Shown one piece after another: positions 1 to 7,808 of a stretch of DNA of 64,000 nucleotides (its first letter is position 1; every line of letters begins with the position of its first letter). The notes beneath the pieces were generated by a model. The model did not search any database. It was given only the letters and a program-made list of their open reading frames with translations, and had not been told where the DNA came from. Made by a program: the position numbers and the translations under genes. Origin of the DNA: HRBIN23 sp046294495 (GTDB lineage Bacteria; Chloroflexota; Dehalococcoidia; Lucifugimonadales; HRBIN23); the NCBI GenBank assembly GCA_046294495.1, contig JBKBKV010000002.1, positions 1 through 64,000 of the forward strand, given 5' to 3'.

Positions 1-1025
1 CCCTTGGCCAGGGCCGGGTCTTCCGTTAGGGCGCGGCGCACCCCTATGTTGGCTAGGCGCAGCAGATAGGGGAAGATGGCGTTGGAAAGGGCTATGCTGG
101 CTGTTTTAGGGTATGCCCCAGGCATATTGTCCACTGCGTAGTGGATGACGCCGTGGAGGGTGTAGACCGGCGCAGCGTGGGTTGTTTTGTGGGTTGTCTC
201 CACGCATCCCCCCTGGTCCACCGAGATATCAATGACCACGCTCCCTGGTGCCATGCTCTCCACCATCTGGCGGGTAACAACCTTTGGGGCGCGAGCGCCC
301 GGCACCAGCACGGCTCCCACAACCACATCGGCCTGTGCCACGCTCTCCCCCACCGAGGTATAGGTAGAGAAAAGCGTGGAAAGCCTTCCTGATATGCTCA
401 GCTCCGCCTGGCGTAGGCGCTCCTGGTTCCTATCCAGAAGGGTTACCAGGGCACCCATAGAGGCAGCCACCCGGGCTGCGTTGAGCCCTACCGTCCCTGC
501 CCCCACTACAACCACCGAGGCGGGGCGGGTGCCAGGCGCACCGGCCAGGAGCGTTCCCTTTCCCCCCACGGGACGCTGGAGGTAGAAGGCACCGATGACG
601 GCGGCCATCCGTCCGGCGATTTCACTCATAGGTATGAGGAGGGGGAGGGAGCCATCGGGTAGTTGGACGGTCTCGTAGGCGATGGCGATAACACCGCTGC
701 GCAGGAGGGCGTGGGACACCTCTGGGTAGGCTGCAAGGTGCAAGTAGGTGAACAGCACCTGCCCGGGGCGCAGGAGTTCATACTCCTGGGGCTGGGGCTC
801 CTTAACTTTGACCACTAGGTCGGCATTGCCGAACACCTCGGGGGCGCTAGATGTGAGGCGCGCCCCCGCCTTCGCATAGGCTTCGTCGGGGAAGGCCGAG
901 CCTTCCCCTGCCCCGCGCTCCACCAGCACAGTGTGGCCGTTGTGCACCAGTTCATAGACTTTATCCGGGGTAAGGGCAACACGATGCTCTTCTGTCTTGG
1001 TCTCCCGTGGCAGGCCGATGCGCAT
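1..1025 (-). CDS. ald: Alanine dehydrogenase, C-terminus cut by window edge
   Basis: Cytosolic NAD-dependent L-alanine dehydrogenase (alanine to pyruvate and ammonia, reversible). 341 residues are visible and the gene runs off the left edge with only about 30 residues missing. The N-terminus MRIGLPRETK is the family's. Residues known to bind pyruvate or act in catalysis are in place: Arg15, Lys75, His96 and Asp270. A Rossmann nucleotide motif VVGAGTVG lies near 173-180. The ATG at 1025 follows a purine-rich AAAGGGGG. Upstream on the same strand is purQ (86 bases away), but a separate promoter lies between them, so it is probably its own unit. Family assignment is secure; regulation is inferred. 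Confidence 0.93.
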   Translation of the reverse strand, partial: MRIGLPRETKTEEHRVALTPDKVYELVHNGHTVLVERGAGEGSAFPDEAYAKAGARLTSSAPEVFGNADLVVKVKEPQPQEYELLRPGQVLFTYLHLAAYPEVSHALLRSGVIAIAYETVQLPDGSLPLLIPMSEIAGRMAAVIGAFYLQRPVGGKGTLLAGAPGTRPASVVVVGAGTVGLNAARVAASMGALVTLLDRNQERLRQAELSISGRLSTLFSTYTSVGESVAQADVVVGAVLVPGARAPKVVTRQMVESMAPGSVVIDISVDQGGCVETTHKTTHAAPVYTLHGVIHYAVDNMPGAYPKTASIALSNAIFPYLLRLANIGVRRALTEDPALAK

Positions 1026-1049
1026 ACTGCCCCCTTTCTGGTCAGGAAA

Positions 1050-1078
1050 ACCCTAGCACCCCCTCACCAGCGTGTCAA
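1050..1078 (-). promoter_or_regulatory. Putative sigma-70 promoter of ald
   Basis: Reading leftward, TTGACA (1078-1073), a 17-base spacer and TAGGGT (1055-1050). The -35 is perfect and the -10 weak. The predicted start of transcription is about 18 bases before the ald ATG. Confidence 0.45.
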
Positions 1079-1110
1079 CGGCGAAGTGCGAAAGTCGGCA
1101 GAAAACTCCC

Positions 1111-1815
1111 TCATACCGAGGCCAGGGAGAGGGCGCTCTGCATTAGGGAGAGGAAGACAAACCGCCCATCTGTGCCGCCCACATCGGCTTCACAGCACCG
1201 TTCCGGGTGGGGCATCATTCCCAGCACATTCCCCCGGCGATTGACAACGCCGGCGATATTGTTCAGGGCGCCATTGGGGTTAGATTGGGGGGTAATGCGT
1301 CCCTGGGCGTCGCAGTAGCGGAAAAGCACCTGGCCGTTGCGTTCCAACTCTGCCAGGGTGTCTGGATCGGCGTAGTAGCGTCCCTCTCCGTGGGAGATGG
1401 GAATGCGGAGCACCTGCCCCGGCCGACAGGCGGAGGTAAACGGTGAGGCGGTGTTCTCTACCCGGAGGTGCACCCATTGGCAACGGAACTCCAGGTGGTC
1501 GTTGCGTAGAAGGGCGCCCGGCAGTAGCCCCGCCTCGCAGAGGATTTGAAAGCCGTTACAAATGCCCAGAACCAAGCGCCCCCGTTCAGCCATGCTCTGC
1601 ACCGCCTCCATCACAGGGGAGAAGCGGGCGATGGCACCAGGACGCAGGTAGTCGCCAAAGGAGAAGCCGCCTGGCAGGATAGCGCAGTCGTAGCGGGCTA
1701 AGTCTTGTTCCTTGTGCCAGATGAAGTCAACCTCTTGTTCAAAGACCTCCCGTAACACCCACCAGCAGTCCAGGTCGCTCCAGGTGCCCGGGAAGACGAT
1801 GACGGCGAAGCGCAT
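1111..1815 (-). CDS. purQ: Phosphoribosylformylglycinamidine synthase subunit PurQ
   Basis: Glutaminase subunit of FGAM synthase, step 4 of purine synthesis. It releases ammonia from glutamine for PurL. A class I glutamine amidotransferase fold is visible: the nucleophile Cys86 sits in GICNGFQ, and the His/Glu of the triad are in MPHPE near residues 200-204. At 234 residues it is of normal length. The N-terminal loop reads TWSDLDC where many homologues have GSNCDRD. It follows yqeY by 5 bases in a presumed rpsU-yqeY-purQ transcript. PurL and PurS are not in the window. Confidence 0.95.
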   Translation of the reverse strand: MRFAVIVFPGTWSDLDCWWVLREVFEQEVDFIWHKEQDLARYDCAILPGGFSFGDYLRPGAIARFSPVMEAVQSMAERGRLVLGICNGFQILCEAGLLPGALLRNDHLEFRCQWVHLRVENTASPFTSACRPGQVLRIPISHGEGRYYADPDTLAELERNGQVLFRYCDAQGRITPQSNPNGALNNIAGVVNRRGNVLGMMPHPERCCEADVGGTDGRFVFLSLMQSALSLASV

Positions 1816-1820
1816 AGTAG

Positions 1821-2279
1821 TCAGGGGGTCTTGCCTTCCAGGAGCTCGCTAACGATGGCGCTCACCAGGGCGCCTTCGGCTTTGCCCCGTACCTGGGGCA
1901 TTAGACGCCCCATAACCTTTCCCTTATCCGCGGGGCCTTTGGCCCCTGTCTCTTGGATTGCGCGCCGGGCCAGGTCCACCACTTCCTCACGCGTCAGTTG
2001 TTTCGGCAAGTAGCCCAGGAGTATGGCCAGTTCCTGCTCCTCTTTGGTAGCCAGGTCTTCCCGCCCCCCTTTGCGGAAGGCTTCAATGCTCTCCCTGCGT
2101 TGCTTTACCTCTCGCTGGGTAACAGCGATGGCTTCCTCCTCGGTCAGGGGGTGGCCCTTGGCGATTTGTTCGTAGGCAAAAGCAGAACGAAGCAGCCGAA
2201 GCACATCCCTCCGGCGGGTGTCGCCTTTCCGGACTGCGTCCAACAGGTCCTGCTGAACCCGCTCCTGCAGGGTGGACAT
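1821..2279 (-). CDS. yqeY: GatB/YqeY domain protein
   Basis: 152-residue YqeY family protein, related to the tail domain of the GatB subunit of the tRNA amidotransferase. Typical features are the helical start with RRDVLRLLRSAF, the PKQLTREEV segment and the C-terminal GKVMGRLMPQVRGKAEG. The exact role is not settled; by homology it may bind tRNA. It begins one base after the rpsU stop codon, the common bacterial rpsU-yqeY pairing, and is followed closely by purQ. Confidence 0.93.
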   Translation of the reverse strand: MSTLQERVQQDLLDAVRKGDTRRRDVLRLLRSAFAYEQIAKGHPLTEEEAIAVTQREVKQRRESIEAFRKGGREDLATKEEQELAILLGYLPKQLTREEVVDLARRAIQETGAKGPADKGKVMGRLMPQVRGKAEGALVSAIVSELLEGKTP

Positions 2280-2280
2280 T

Positions 2281-2463
2281 CTAGGAGTTGCGCAGGCTCT
2301 TGCGCAGTTTGGTGGCCGCCTTTTTCTTGCGCTTCAGGCTAGGGGGCTCAAAATGCTCGTGTTTGCGGGCGGCAGAAAGGATTCCATCCTGCTGAACACG
2401 CTTATTGAAGCGCTTCAGCAGGCTCTCAAAAGATTCGCCTTCCTGGAGGACAACATAGGTCAA
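2281..2463 (-). CDS. rpsU: Small ribosomal subunit protein bS21
   Basis: 60-residue bS21, basic, with the family's ESFESLLKRF start and a Lys/Arg-rich C-terminus. The only possible in-frame start is TTG at 2463, since an in-frame TGA lies three codons upstream. It is backed by a perfect AGGAGG with a 9-base spacer. An ATG inside the spacer is out of frame. It is the first gene of rpsU-yqeY-purQ behind a near-consensus promoter. Confidence 0.96.
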   Translation of the reverse strand: MTYVVLQEGESFESLLKRFNKRVQQDGILSAARKHEHFEPPSLKRKKKAATKLRKSLRNS

Positions 2464-2521
2464 AAGCCATCACCTCCTTCGCTGGGTAGTGGTCCTGGCT
2501 TGGGCGTAGCACCCAGAGCCT

Positions 2522-2550
2522 ATTATAAGGGTGGGAGAGGCATCCGTCAA
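2522..2550 (-). promoter_or_regulatory. Promoter of rpsU-yqeY-purQ
   Basis: Leftward TTGACG (2550-2545), a 17-base spacer and a perfect TATAAT (2527-2522). It is back to back with the rlmD promoter; the two -35 boxes are separated by a single base. Confidence 0.72.
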
Positions 2551-2551
2551 C

Positions 2552-2581
2552 TTGGCACCTCACGGCTTCTGGGCGTATAGT
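2552..2581 (+). promoter_or_regulatory. Promoter of the rlmD-tatA-tatC operon
   Basis: Rightward TTGGCA (2552-2557), an 18-base spacer and TATAGT (2576-2581), each 5 of 6 consensus. The predicted leader is only about 11 bases before the ATG at 2599. Confidence 0.6.
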
Positions 2582-2598
2582 GAAAAGCGAGGGCGATA

Positions 2599-3810
2599 AT
2601 GAGCGTATCGGCTGCCACGCCTAGGCTTCAACCGGGGCAACGCCTGCGTCTGCTTCTGGGGGAAGTGGGGAGGCTAGGGGAATGCCAGGCCTCTGTGGAC
2701 GGCCAGTGCCTCTGGGTATTTGGAGGTATTCCTGGGGAGGAGGTTGTAGGCGAGGTGGTGCGGTCCCATAGGGGGTATGTAGCCGCGAGGGTTGTGGAGG
2801 TGGTGTGCCCCTCCCCCCATCGCGTGGCCCATCCCTGTCCCTACTTCTGGCCCTGCACGGGATGCCAGTGGCAACATATAGAGTATTCCTACCAGTTGCA
2901 TCTAAAGCAGGAGATAGTAGCCCGCTCCTTGCAGACCACTCCACACCTGCAGGGTGTGCCCGTGCGAGAGACCCTTCCAAGCCCTCGGGTCTTCGGGTAT
3001 CGTAACCACGCCCGTTTCACCATAGGCCCCTACGGGAAAGTGGGCTTTGTCAATCGTACTACGCGGGAGTTCGTAGAGATACCCTCCTGCTTGCTTATGC
3101 ACCCCTGGATCAACGAGGCTCTGGCCCATCTGCAGGGCAAGTGCGCCGAAACAACCCAGTTGTCCATCCGCTATGGGGTGAACACTGGGCAGTGGCTTAT
3201 TCAACCTGCGCTCCTGGAGCCGACGATTACCCTGCCAACCGGACAGAAGGCCTATGAAGAGGCCCTTCTGGGTAGGCGCTTCCGCATCGCTTCACCCTCT
3301 TTCTTCCAGATCAACACCCTTCAGGCGGAGCGGATGGTGCTGGCTGTCAAGGATGCTCTGGCGCTGAAGGGCAAGGGCTTGCTGGTAGATGCCTATGCGG
3401 GGGTAGGCACCTTTGCCATCCTGCTAGCCCCCTATGTGGAGCAGGTAATCGCTGTGGAAGAGGCTTCTTCCGCAGTGGAGGATGCTCGTCTCAACGCCTA
3501 TGGTATCGCCAATATAGACTTCCGCCGCGGGAAGGCGGAGGTAGTGTTATCATCCCTTGAGGAGCGCCCCGACGCAGTTATTGTTGACCCGCCTAGGCAT
3601 GGGTGCCACCCCCGTGCCCTGGAGGCACTTCAGCGTCTCGCCGCCCCCAAACTGGTCTACATCTCCTGCAACCTGGAGGCGCTGGTGCGAGACCTCAATG
3701 TTTTGGCCCAAGGCCCTTATAGGGTGGTGTGGGTGCAGCCGGTGGACATGTTCCCCCACACCTACCATATTGAATGCTTGGCCCTCTTGACATTGGGGAA
3801 CGGGCAATGA
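2599..3810 (+). CDS. 23S rRNA (uracil) C5-methyltransferase, RlmD/RlmC (TrmA) family
   Basis: SAM-dependent RNA uracil-5-methyltransferase, 403 residues. An N-terminal TRAM-like beta domain (about 10-70) is followed by a four-Cys [4Fe-4S] motif: CPYFWPCTGC near 81-90 plus the Cys of PSCLLMH. The C-terminal Rossmann domain has the SAM motif DAYAGVGTF and VDPPR. The catalytic Cys is in YISCN, and the closing QPVDMFPHTYHIE is family-typical. Which uridine is modified (RlmD U1939-type or RlmCD-type) cannot be told from sequence. It overlaps tatA by four bases (ATGA), so the two are translationally coupled. Confidence 0.9.
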   Translation: MSVSAATPRLQPGQRLRLLLGEVGRLGECQASVDGQCLWVFGGIPGEEVVGEVVRSHRGYVAARVVEVVCPSPHRVAHPCPYFWPCTGCQWQHIEYSYQLHLKQEIVARSLQTTPHLQGVPVRETLPSPRVFGYRNHARFTIGPYGKVGFVNRTTREFVEIPSCLLMHPWINEALAHLQGKCAETTQLSIRYGVNTGQWLIQPALLEPTITLPTGQKAYEEALLGRRFRIASPSFFQINTLQAERMVLAVKDALALKGKGLLVDAYAGVGTFAILLAPYVEQVIAVEEASSAVEDARLNAYGIANIDFRRGKAEVVLSSLEERPDAVIVDPPRHGCHPRALEALQRLAAPKLVYISCNLEALVRDLNVLAQGPYRVVWVQPVDMFPHTYHIECLALLTLGNGQ

Positions 3811-4082
3811 ACTTCCTGAACATCGGGACGATGGAACTGCTGTTCATACTCCTCATTGCCCTGCTGGTGCTGGGGCCGGAGAGGCTGGTATCTACGGCTC
3901 GCAAGGTAGGGAAGGCGGTAACCCGCTTTCGCAAGGCCACCGAGGACCTGCCCTCACTTCTCGAGGAGATAGAGACGCCCCCACCCCAGCCTCCACCGGG
4001 TGCATTGCCTCGCCAAGGACGCCTCACTGGGCCGTCGCCCCCTTCGCCGTCGCCGCCGTCTGACCCTCACCAGAAGGAGTAG
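3807..4082 (+). CDS. tatA: Twin-arginine translocase TatA/TatB family subunit
   Basis: 91-residue Sec-independent translocase component. One N-terminal membrane helix (ELLFILLIALLVLGP, about 7-21) runs into the FGPERL-like hinge LGPERL and an amphipathic basic helix. The tail is rich in Pro. The ATG at 3807 overlaps the rlmD stop (ATGA), and an upstream in-frame ATG at 3774 would only add rlmD-encoded residues. With tatC directly after it, this supplies export of folded proteins, such as the Tat-signal molybdoenzyme at 13.5 kb. TatA versus TatB cannot be decided here. Confidence 0.88.
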   Translation: MNFLNIGTMELLFILLIALLVLGPERLVSTARKVGKAVTRFRKATEDLPSLLEEIETPPPQPPPGALPRQGRLTGPSPPSPSPPSDPHQKE

Positions 4083-4088
4083 GGGTAT

Positions 4089-4850
4089 ATGTTTCGGGAC
4101 AGTAGCGCCCCTCTCCGTTACCATCTGGAGGAACTGCGGAAGCGCTTGCTTATTGCCCTGCTGGCAGTGGCGGTGGCTACTGGCGCCTCTTTCACCTTCT
4201 ACAGGCAGGAGGTGGAACTCCTGTTGAGGCCTGCCCAGGGGTATGCGTCCATCACAGGCAAGCCCATCTATACCGATGTAACGGAACTCCTGGGCGTCGT
4301 TATGAAGGTGTCTCTGCTTTTTGGGTTCGTGGGGGCTTTCCCGGTGGTGCTCTACCAGGTGTTGATGTTTGTGGCCCCTGGCCTTACCGCGCAAGAGCGC
4401 CGTTTTGTCTTCACCGCCCTGCCGGCGGCATTGGTGCTTTTTGGGGGTGGGGTTGCCTTCGCCTACTTTATCTTGTTACCCCCTGCCTTGCGCTTCCTTC
4501 TGACCTTTGGGAACGACCTGGCCACCCCAATGATTCGTATCGGCGCCTATGTGAACCTGGTGGTAACTCTCCTGTTTTGGGTAGGGCTGGTGTTTGAGAT
4601 GCCTCTGGTGGTGTTTATTCTGGCGCGCCTGGGGGTTGTTTCACCCGAGGCGCTGGTGCGTGGGTGGCGAGTGGCGGTGGTGGGGGCCTTCGTGCTGGGG
4701 GCCGTGATTACACCCACCTTTGACCCTGTGAACCAGAGCCTTGTAGCAGGGCCGCTCATCGTGCTCTATACCCTAAGTATCGGCCTGGCCTTCCTGGCGC
4801 GACGCCAGCGTGGAGTGGTGCGACGCGCTGTGCGTGCCGAGCCTACCTAG
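4089..4850 (+). CDS. tatC: Twin-arginine translocase subunit TatC
   Basis: 253-residue polytopic membrane protein that recognises the twin-arginine signal. The cytosolic start with HLEELRKRLL is the signature, six hydrophobic segments follow, and the conserved FEMPLVVFIL and ITPTFDPVNQ segments are present. It starts 6 bases after tatA. Its TAG stop shares a CTAG with the stop of the convergent release-factor-like gene. Confidence 0.95.
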   Translation: MFRDSSAPLRYHLEELRKRLLIALLAVAVATGASFTFYRQEVELLLRPAQGYASITGKPIYTDVTELLGVVMKVSLLFGFVGAFPVVLYQVLMFVAPGLTAQERRFVFTALPAALVLFGGGVAFAYFILLPPALRFLLTFGNDLATPMIRIGAYVNLVVTLLFWVGLVFEMPLVVFILARLGVVSPEALVRGWRVAVVGAFVLGAVITPTFDPVNQSLVAGPLIVLYTLSIGLAFLARRQRGVVRRAVRAEPT

Positions 4851-5590
4851 CACTCCCTTTCCCACAAACCTGTAAGGGCCACCTGGCTCTGCCAGGCCAG
4901 GGCAACGGCTCGCCCCAGCGCCTCCAGCCCTGGCTCGCCAACGGGAAGCCAGTGGGGATGGACAATGGGGGTAAAGGCCCTTAGGAAGGGACACTCCTTC
5001 AGCAGGGCATTGAGGAGAAGACGGTCTCCCCCGAGGAAGAGGGCTTCAAGAGATGTCTTGTAGGGTTCCCAGCGTTCTTGAACCAAATCGCACACCTGCC
5101 GAAGCAGGTGGTGCACCTGCTCTCTCCGTCGCCGTTCAAAACGCGGCGCGGAGGAGCCTCCGGCCTTGTTACGCCCCTGCACATAACGGGAGCCTACTTT
5201 GTGCTGCCGTAGGCTCTCTCCTTCGGCTATTCCCAGGGCATATCCACCTCGGCGCACCAATAGCAGGCCGAAGCGCGCCGGCCGTTCATACAGGGCGTTG
5301 AAGAGGGGGCTATCCCAGGTAGCCTCCACGGCTTCCCGGTCGACCCTGAAAGGGGGCAGAACCCATACCTGGCGCACAGGCGCCCAGAAGCAGACCACTC
5401 CCATAGGCCACGCCAGAAGGGGGTCCTTGTCTTCTCCCATGGCGGCCAGTGCCTCTGCCACTTGGGGGCAGATGCTTCCCAAAGGGTGTTGAGGAGGGCA
5501 TAGCACCGTAAACGCCCCCTGGGGCCCGGGGGCCATGCTTTGAAGGAAGGCAAGGAGCCTCCCCTTGCGCCACCATTCCCAGGTTACCAT
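4847..5590 (-). CDS. Vms1-like release factor (VLRF1-type eRF1 fold) protein
   Basis: 247 residues. Residues 131-158 contain SRYVQGRNKAGGSS followed by PRFERRRREQ, which is the signature of the bacterial VLRF1 families related to eukaryotic Vms1/ANKZF1. Gln138 is the counterpart of the catalytic Gln, and the basic stretch would contact rRNA. Family knowledge: these proteins are proposed to hydrolyse peptidyl-tRNA on stalled or split ribosomes. The preceding GGYALGIAEGE segment also fits. It stands alone on this strand, convergent with tatC. The function is inferred from the motif; overall similarity cannot be measured here. Confidence 0.7.
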   Translation of the reverse strand: MVTWEWWRKGRLLAFLQSMAPGPQGAFTVLCPPQHPLGSICPQVAEALAAMGEDKDPLLAWPMGVVCFWAPVRQVWVLPPFRVDREAVEATWDSPLFNALYERPARFGLLLVRRGGYALGIAEGESLRQHKVGSRYVQGRNKAGGSSAPRFERRRREQVHHLLRQVCDLVQERWEPYKTSLEALFLGGDRLLLNALLKECPFLRAFTPIVHPHWLPVGEPGLEALGRAVALAWQSQVALTGLWEREC

Positions 5591-5677
5591 GTCATATCCT
5601 ATAAGGCCCTTTGAGCACCAGTATATGGCACTGTGGGCGTTGCCCCCGAAGTTTATACTTATCCCAGGGGGTGTTCT

Positions 5678-5968
5678 ATGCGTTACCTGATTATGCGCCT
5701 GGCTGGAACGCTGGCCTTGCTCTTTGCTATGCTGAACCTCCTGGCAGGGGTAGTCGGTGGGGTAGCGGCGCTCACCCTACTGCCGGGTTTGATAGAAGAC
5801 CTGAGCGGCGCCCCGGAACTGCGGACATTGGCGGGACCGACAGCCTTAGGGGTCCTTGTGGTGGGCGTTTGTAACGCCCTTCTTCTCTACGGCTTGGGGC
5901 ACATGGCGTGGCTTGTGCCCCACCTCGCCCGCCGGGTGCAAAGGCTGGAGTCCAAACCTTCCCCCTGA
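5678..5968 (+). CDS. Small membrane protein, two predicted helices
   Basis: 96 residues, not recognised. Two hydrophobic segments lie at about 6-38 and 55-80 and are likely transmembrane, with a short basic C-terminal tail. The ATG at 5678 was chosen because sequence further upstream reads as non-coding and a possible TATACT lies 20 bases before it. It precedes the xdhC-like gene by about 45 bases, but no functional link is evident. Confidence 0.6.
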   Translation: MRYLIMRLAGTLALLFAMLNLLAGVVGGVAALTLLPGLIEDLSGAPELRTLAGPTALGVLVVGVCNALLLYGLGHMAWLVPHLARRVQRLESKPSP

Positions 5969-6014
5969 TTGGGCAAGTGGGTATAATAGGCTACGAGACA
6001 GGGGAGGGAGTCCT

Positions 6015-7145
6015 ATGCGTGTGGTTTTTGAAGAGGCAGTGCGCTGTCTAGAGCGAGGCGAGCCTTGTGTGGTGGCCACAGTGGTGCGCACAAAAGGCTC
6101 TACCCCCCAGAAGCCGGGCGCCCGCCTGCTGGTGCGCTCGGACGGCTCGGCGGTGGGCACCCTGGGGGGTGGATGTGTAGAAGGGGACATCTGGTTCGCC
6201 GCTAAGACGCTCCTGCGCGAGGGGGGTGGCCCCGAGGTGCGGGAGTATGTGCTGAACGAGGAACTGGCCGCACGGGATGGGCTAGTCTGCGGGGGCACCA
6301 TGTATTTCCTCCTGGAACCTATCCTAGAGCCAAGGTTGTTCCTTCCCCAGGCCCGAGCCATTCTGAAGGCGTATGGAGGTGGCCCGCCTGTGGCCCTGGC
6401 CTCCCTCCTGCGCCCGCCCAGCAGGGGCGTTGGCTCTGTGGGGAGCCGCCTCTTGGTGGGTAGCGATGGGAGTGTGAACGGGACCCTAGGAAGCCCCACC
6501 CTGGACGCTCTTGCCATCGCCCGCGCCCAGGAGTTGATGCGCTACGGCGAGACTGCCTATCTCGCTACAGAAGATGGCGTAGAGATTTTCCTGGAAGGGT
6601 TCACCAGTCCACCGTCGCTGGTGCTGTGCGGAGGCGGGCACATCGGCAAGGCCCTGGCTACCCTGGCTACCTTCTTGGGCTTCCGCTTCTTTGTGATAGA
6701 CGACCGCCCCGAGTTTGCCAACAGGGAGCGTTTCCCCAACGCCGAGCGAACTATTGTGGCGCGCTACGACGAGGGCCTCCAGCAAGTCCCCATCAACCCC
6801 AACACGGCCATCATCGTTGCCACCCGGGGCCACCGCTGGGACGATATGGCCCTGGAGGCAGCCGCCCGTTCCCCGGCGGGGTATGTGGGGCTGGTAGGTA
6901 GCAGGCGCAAGACCATCCTCATCTATGAAGCGTTGCTTCGCAAAGGCCTCCCTGAAGAGCGCCTGAGGGATATCCACGCCCCTATAGGGCTGGACATCGG
7001 CGCACGCACACCTGAGGAGATTGCTCTCAGCATTATGGCTGAGGTGCTTATGGTGCGGAACCGGGCGTCGGGGCAACCCATGCGCTTGGAGGAGCGCCTT
7101 CTGCAGAAGGCGAAGGAGAAGGCCCTGGCAGAGTCGCGAGGATAG
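6015..7145 (+). CDS. XdhC/CoxI family molybdenum hydroxylase maturation protein
   Basis: 376 residues in two parts. The N-terminal XdhC/CoxI domain (VVRTKGSTPQKPGARL near 24-39, GGGCVEGD near 56-63, GLVCGGTM near 92-99) is followed by a C-terminal Rossmann domain (CGGGHIGKAL near 205-214, then VIDDRPEFANRERFP). Family members insert or sulfurate the Mo cofactor of xanthine dehydrogenase or CO dehydrogenase-type enzymes. The ATG at 6015 has a GGAGGGAG ribosome site; a longer reading would overlap the preceding gene. The MocA-like gene follows 4 bases later. No XDH-type enzyme is in the window. Confidence 0.88.
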   Translation: MRVVFEEAVRCLERGEPCVVATVVRTKGSTPQKPGARLLVRSDGSAVGTLGGGCVEGDIWFAAKTLLREGGGPEVREYVLNEELAARDGLVCGGTMYFLLEPILEPRLFLPQARAILKAYGGGPPVALASLLRPPSRGVGSVGSRLLVGSDGSVNGTLGSPTLDALAIARAQELMRYGETAYLATEDGVEIFLEGFTSPPSLVLCGGGHIGKALATLATFLGFRFFVIDDRPEFANRERFPNAERTIVARYDEGLQQVPINPNTAIIVATRGHRWDDMALEAAARSPAGYVGLVGSRRKTILIYEALLRKGLPEERLRDIHAPIGLDIGARTPEEIALSIMAEVLMVRNRASGQPMRLEERLLQKAKEKALAESRG

Positions 7146-7149
7146 TATT

Positions 7150-7749
7150 GTGGCTGGGGTCAGCGCCATCCTCTTGGGGGCGGGGGAGTCCTCCCGCATG
7201 GGCCAGCACAAGGCGCTCCTACCCTGGCATGGCAGGCCCCTACTCCAGTATCAGATAGCATCCCTGGCCCAGGCCGGTGTCCAAGAGACTATTGTCGTTT
7301 TGGGCGCGGATGCAGTGCGCTTAGCGCCCTTTGTGCGGGGCCCAGGCAACCTCGTTGTCCTTATTAACCCATCGTGGCCACAAGGGAAGACCACCTCCCT
7401 TATTCTGGGGATGCGGGAGGTGTCCCGTTGGGCCACCGGCATATTGGTGCTGGCGGTAGACCAGCCCCGCCCTCCGGAAGTGCTGGCACGCCTGGTAGAG
7501 TTGCATCAGCGCCAGGCTCCCCTTATCGTATTGCCGGTGTTTCAGGGTAGGCGTGGCCACCCCCCGATTTTCCACCGCATATTGCTCCCCGAACTGCTGG
7601 AGGTGCGAGAGGAGAGCAAGGGACTTCACGCGGTGGTGGAGCGCCACCGCGCCGAAACCGTGGAAATCCCTATAGATTCCCCTATCGTTCTTGCAGACTT
7701 GAATACGCCCCAGGATTACCAGGAGGCCCGAAAGCGCTATGGCGCATAG
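7150..7749 (+). CDS. MocA/MobA-like molybdenum cofactor nucleotidyltransferase
   Basis: 199 residues. It opens with the nucleotidyltransferase signature LGAGESSRMGQHKALLPW, then a PLLQ segment and AVDQPRP, which replaces the usual D-x-P metal site. Family knowledge: CTP or GTP:molybdopterin transferase that makes MCD or MGD. The start is GTG at 7150, four bases after the xdhC stop, with a GAGG eight bases upstream. An apparently longer frame from 7021 would lie inside xdhC. Pairing with XdhC favours the cytidylyltransferase (MocA) role. Confidence 0.82.
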   Translation: MAGVSAILLGAGESSRMGQHKALLPWHGRPLLQYQIASLAQAGVQETIVVLGADAVRLAPFVRGPGNLVVLINPSWPQGKTTSLILGMREVSRWATGILVLAVDQPRPPEVLARLVELHQRQAPLIVLPVFQGRRGHPPIFHRILLPELLEVREESKGLHAVVERHRAETVEIPIDSPIVLADLNTPQDYQEARKRYGA

Positions 7750-7808
7750 GGGTATGGGAAGGCTGTGGGAGGTGGGCCTCTTCCTACTTCTTTGTGTAAG
7801 GAGTGGCT

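Noticed and set aside
5969..5990. TATAAT at 5982-5987 before the xdhC-like gene as a promoter
   Set aside because: No -35 at a proper distance; TTGGGC is only 7 bases away.
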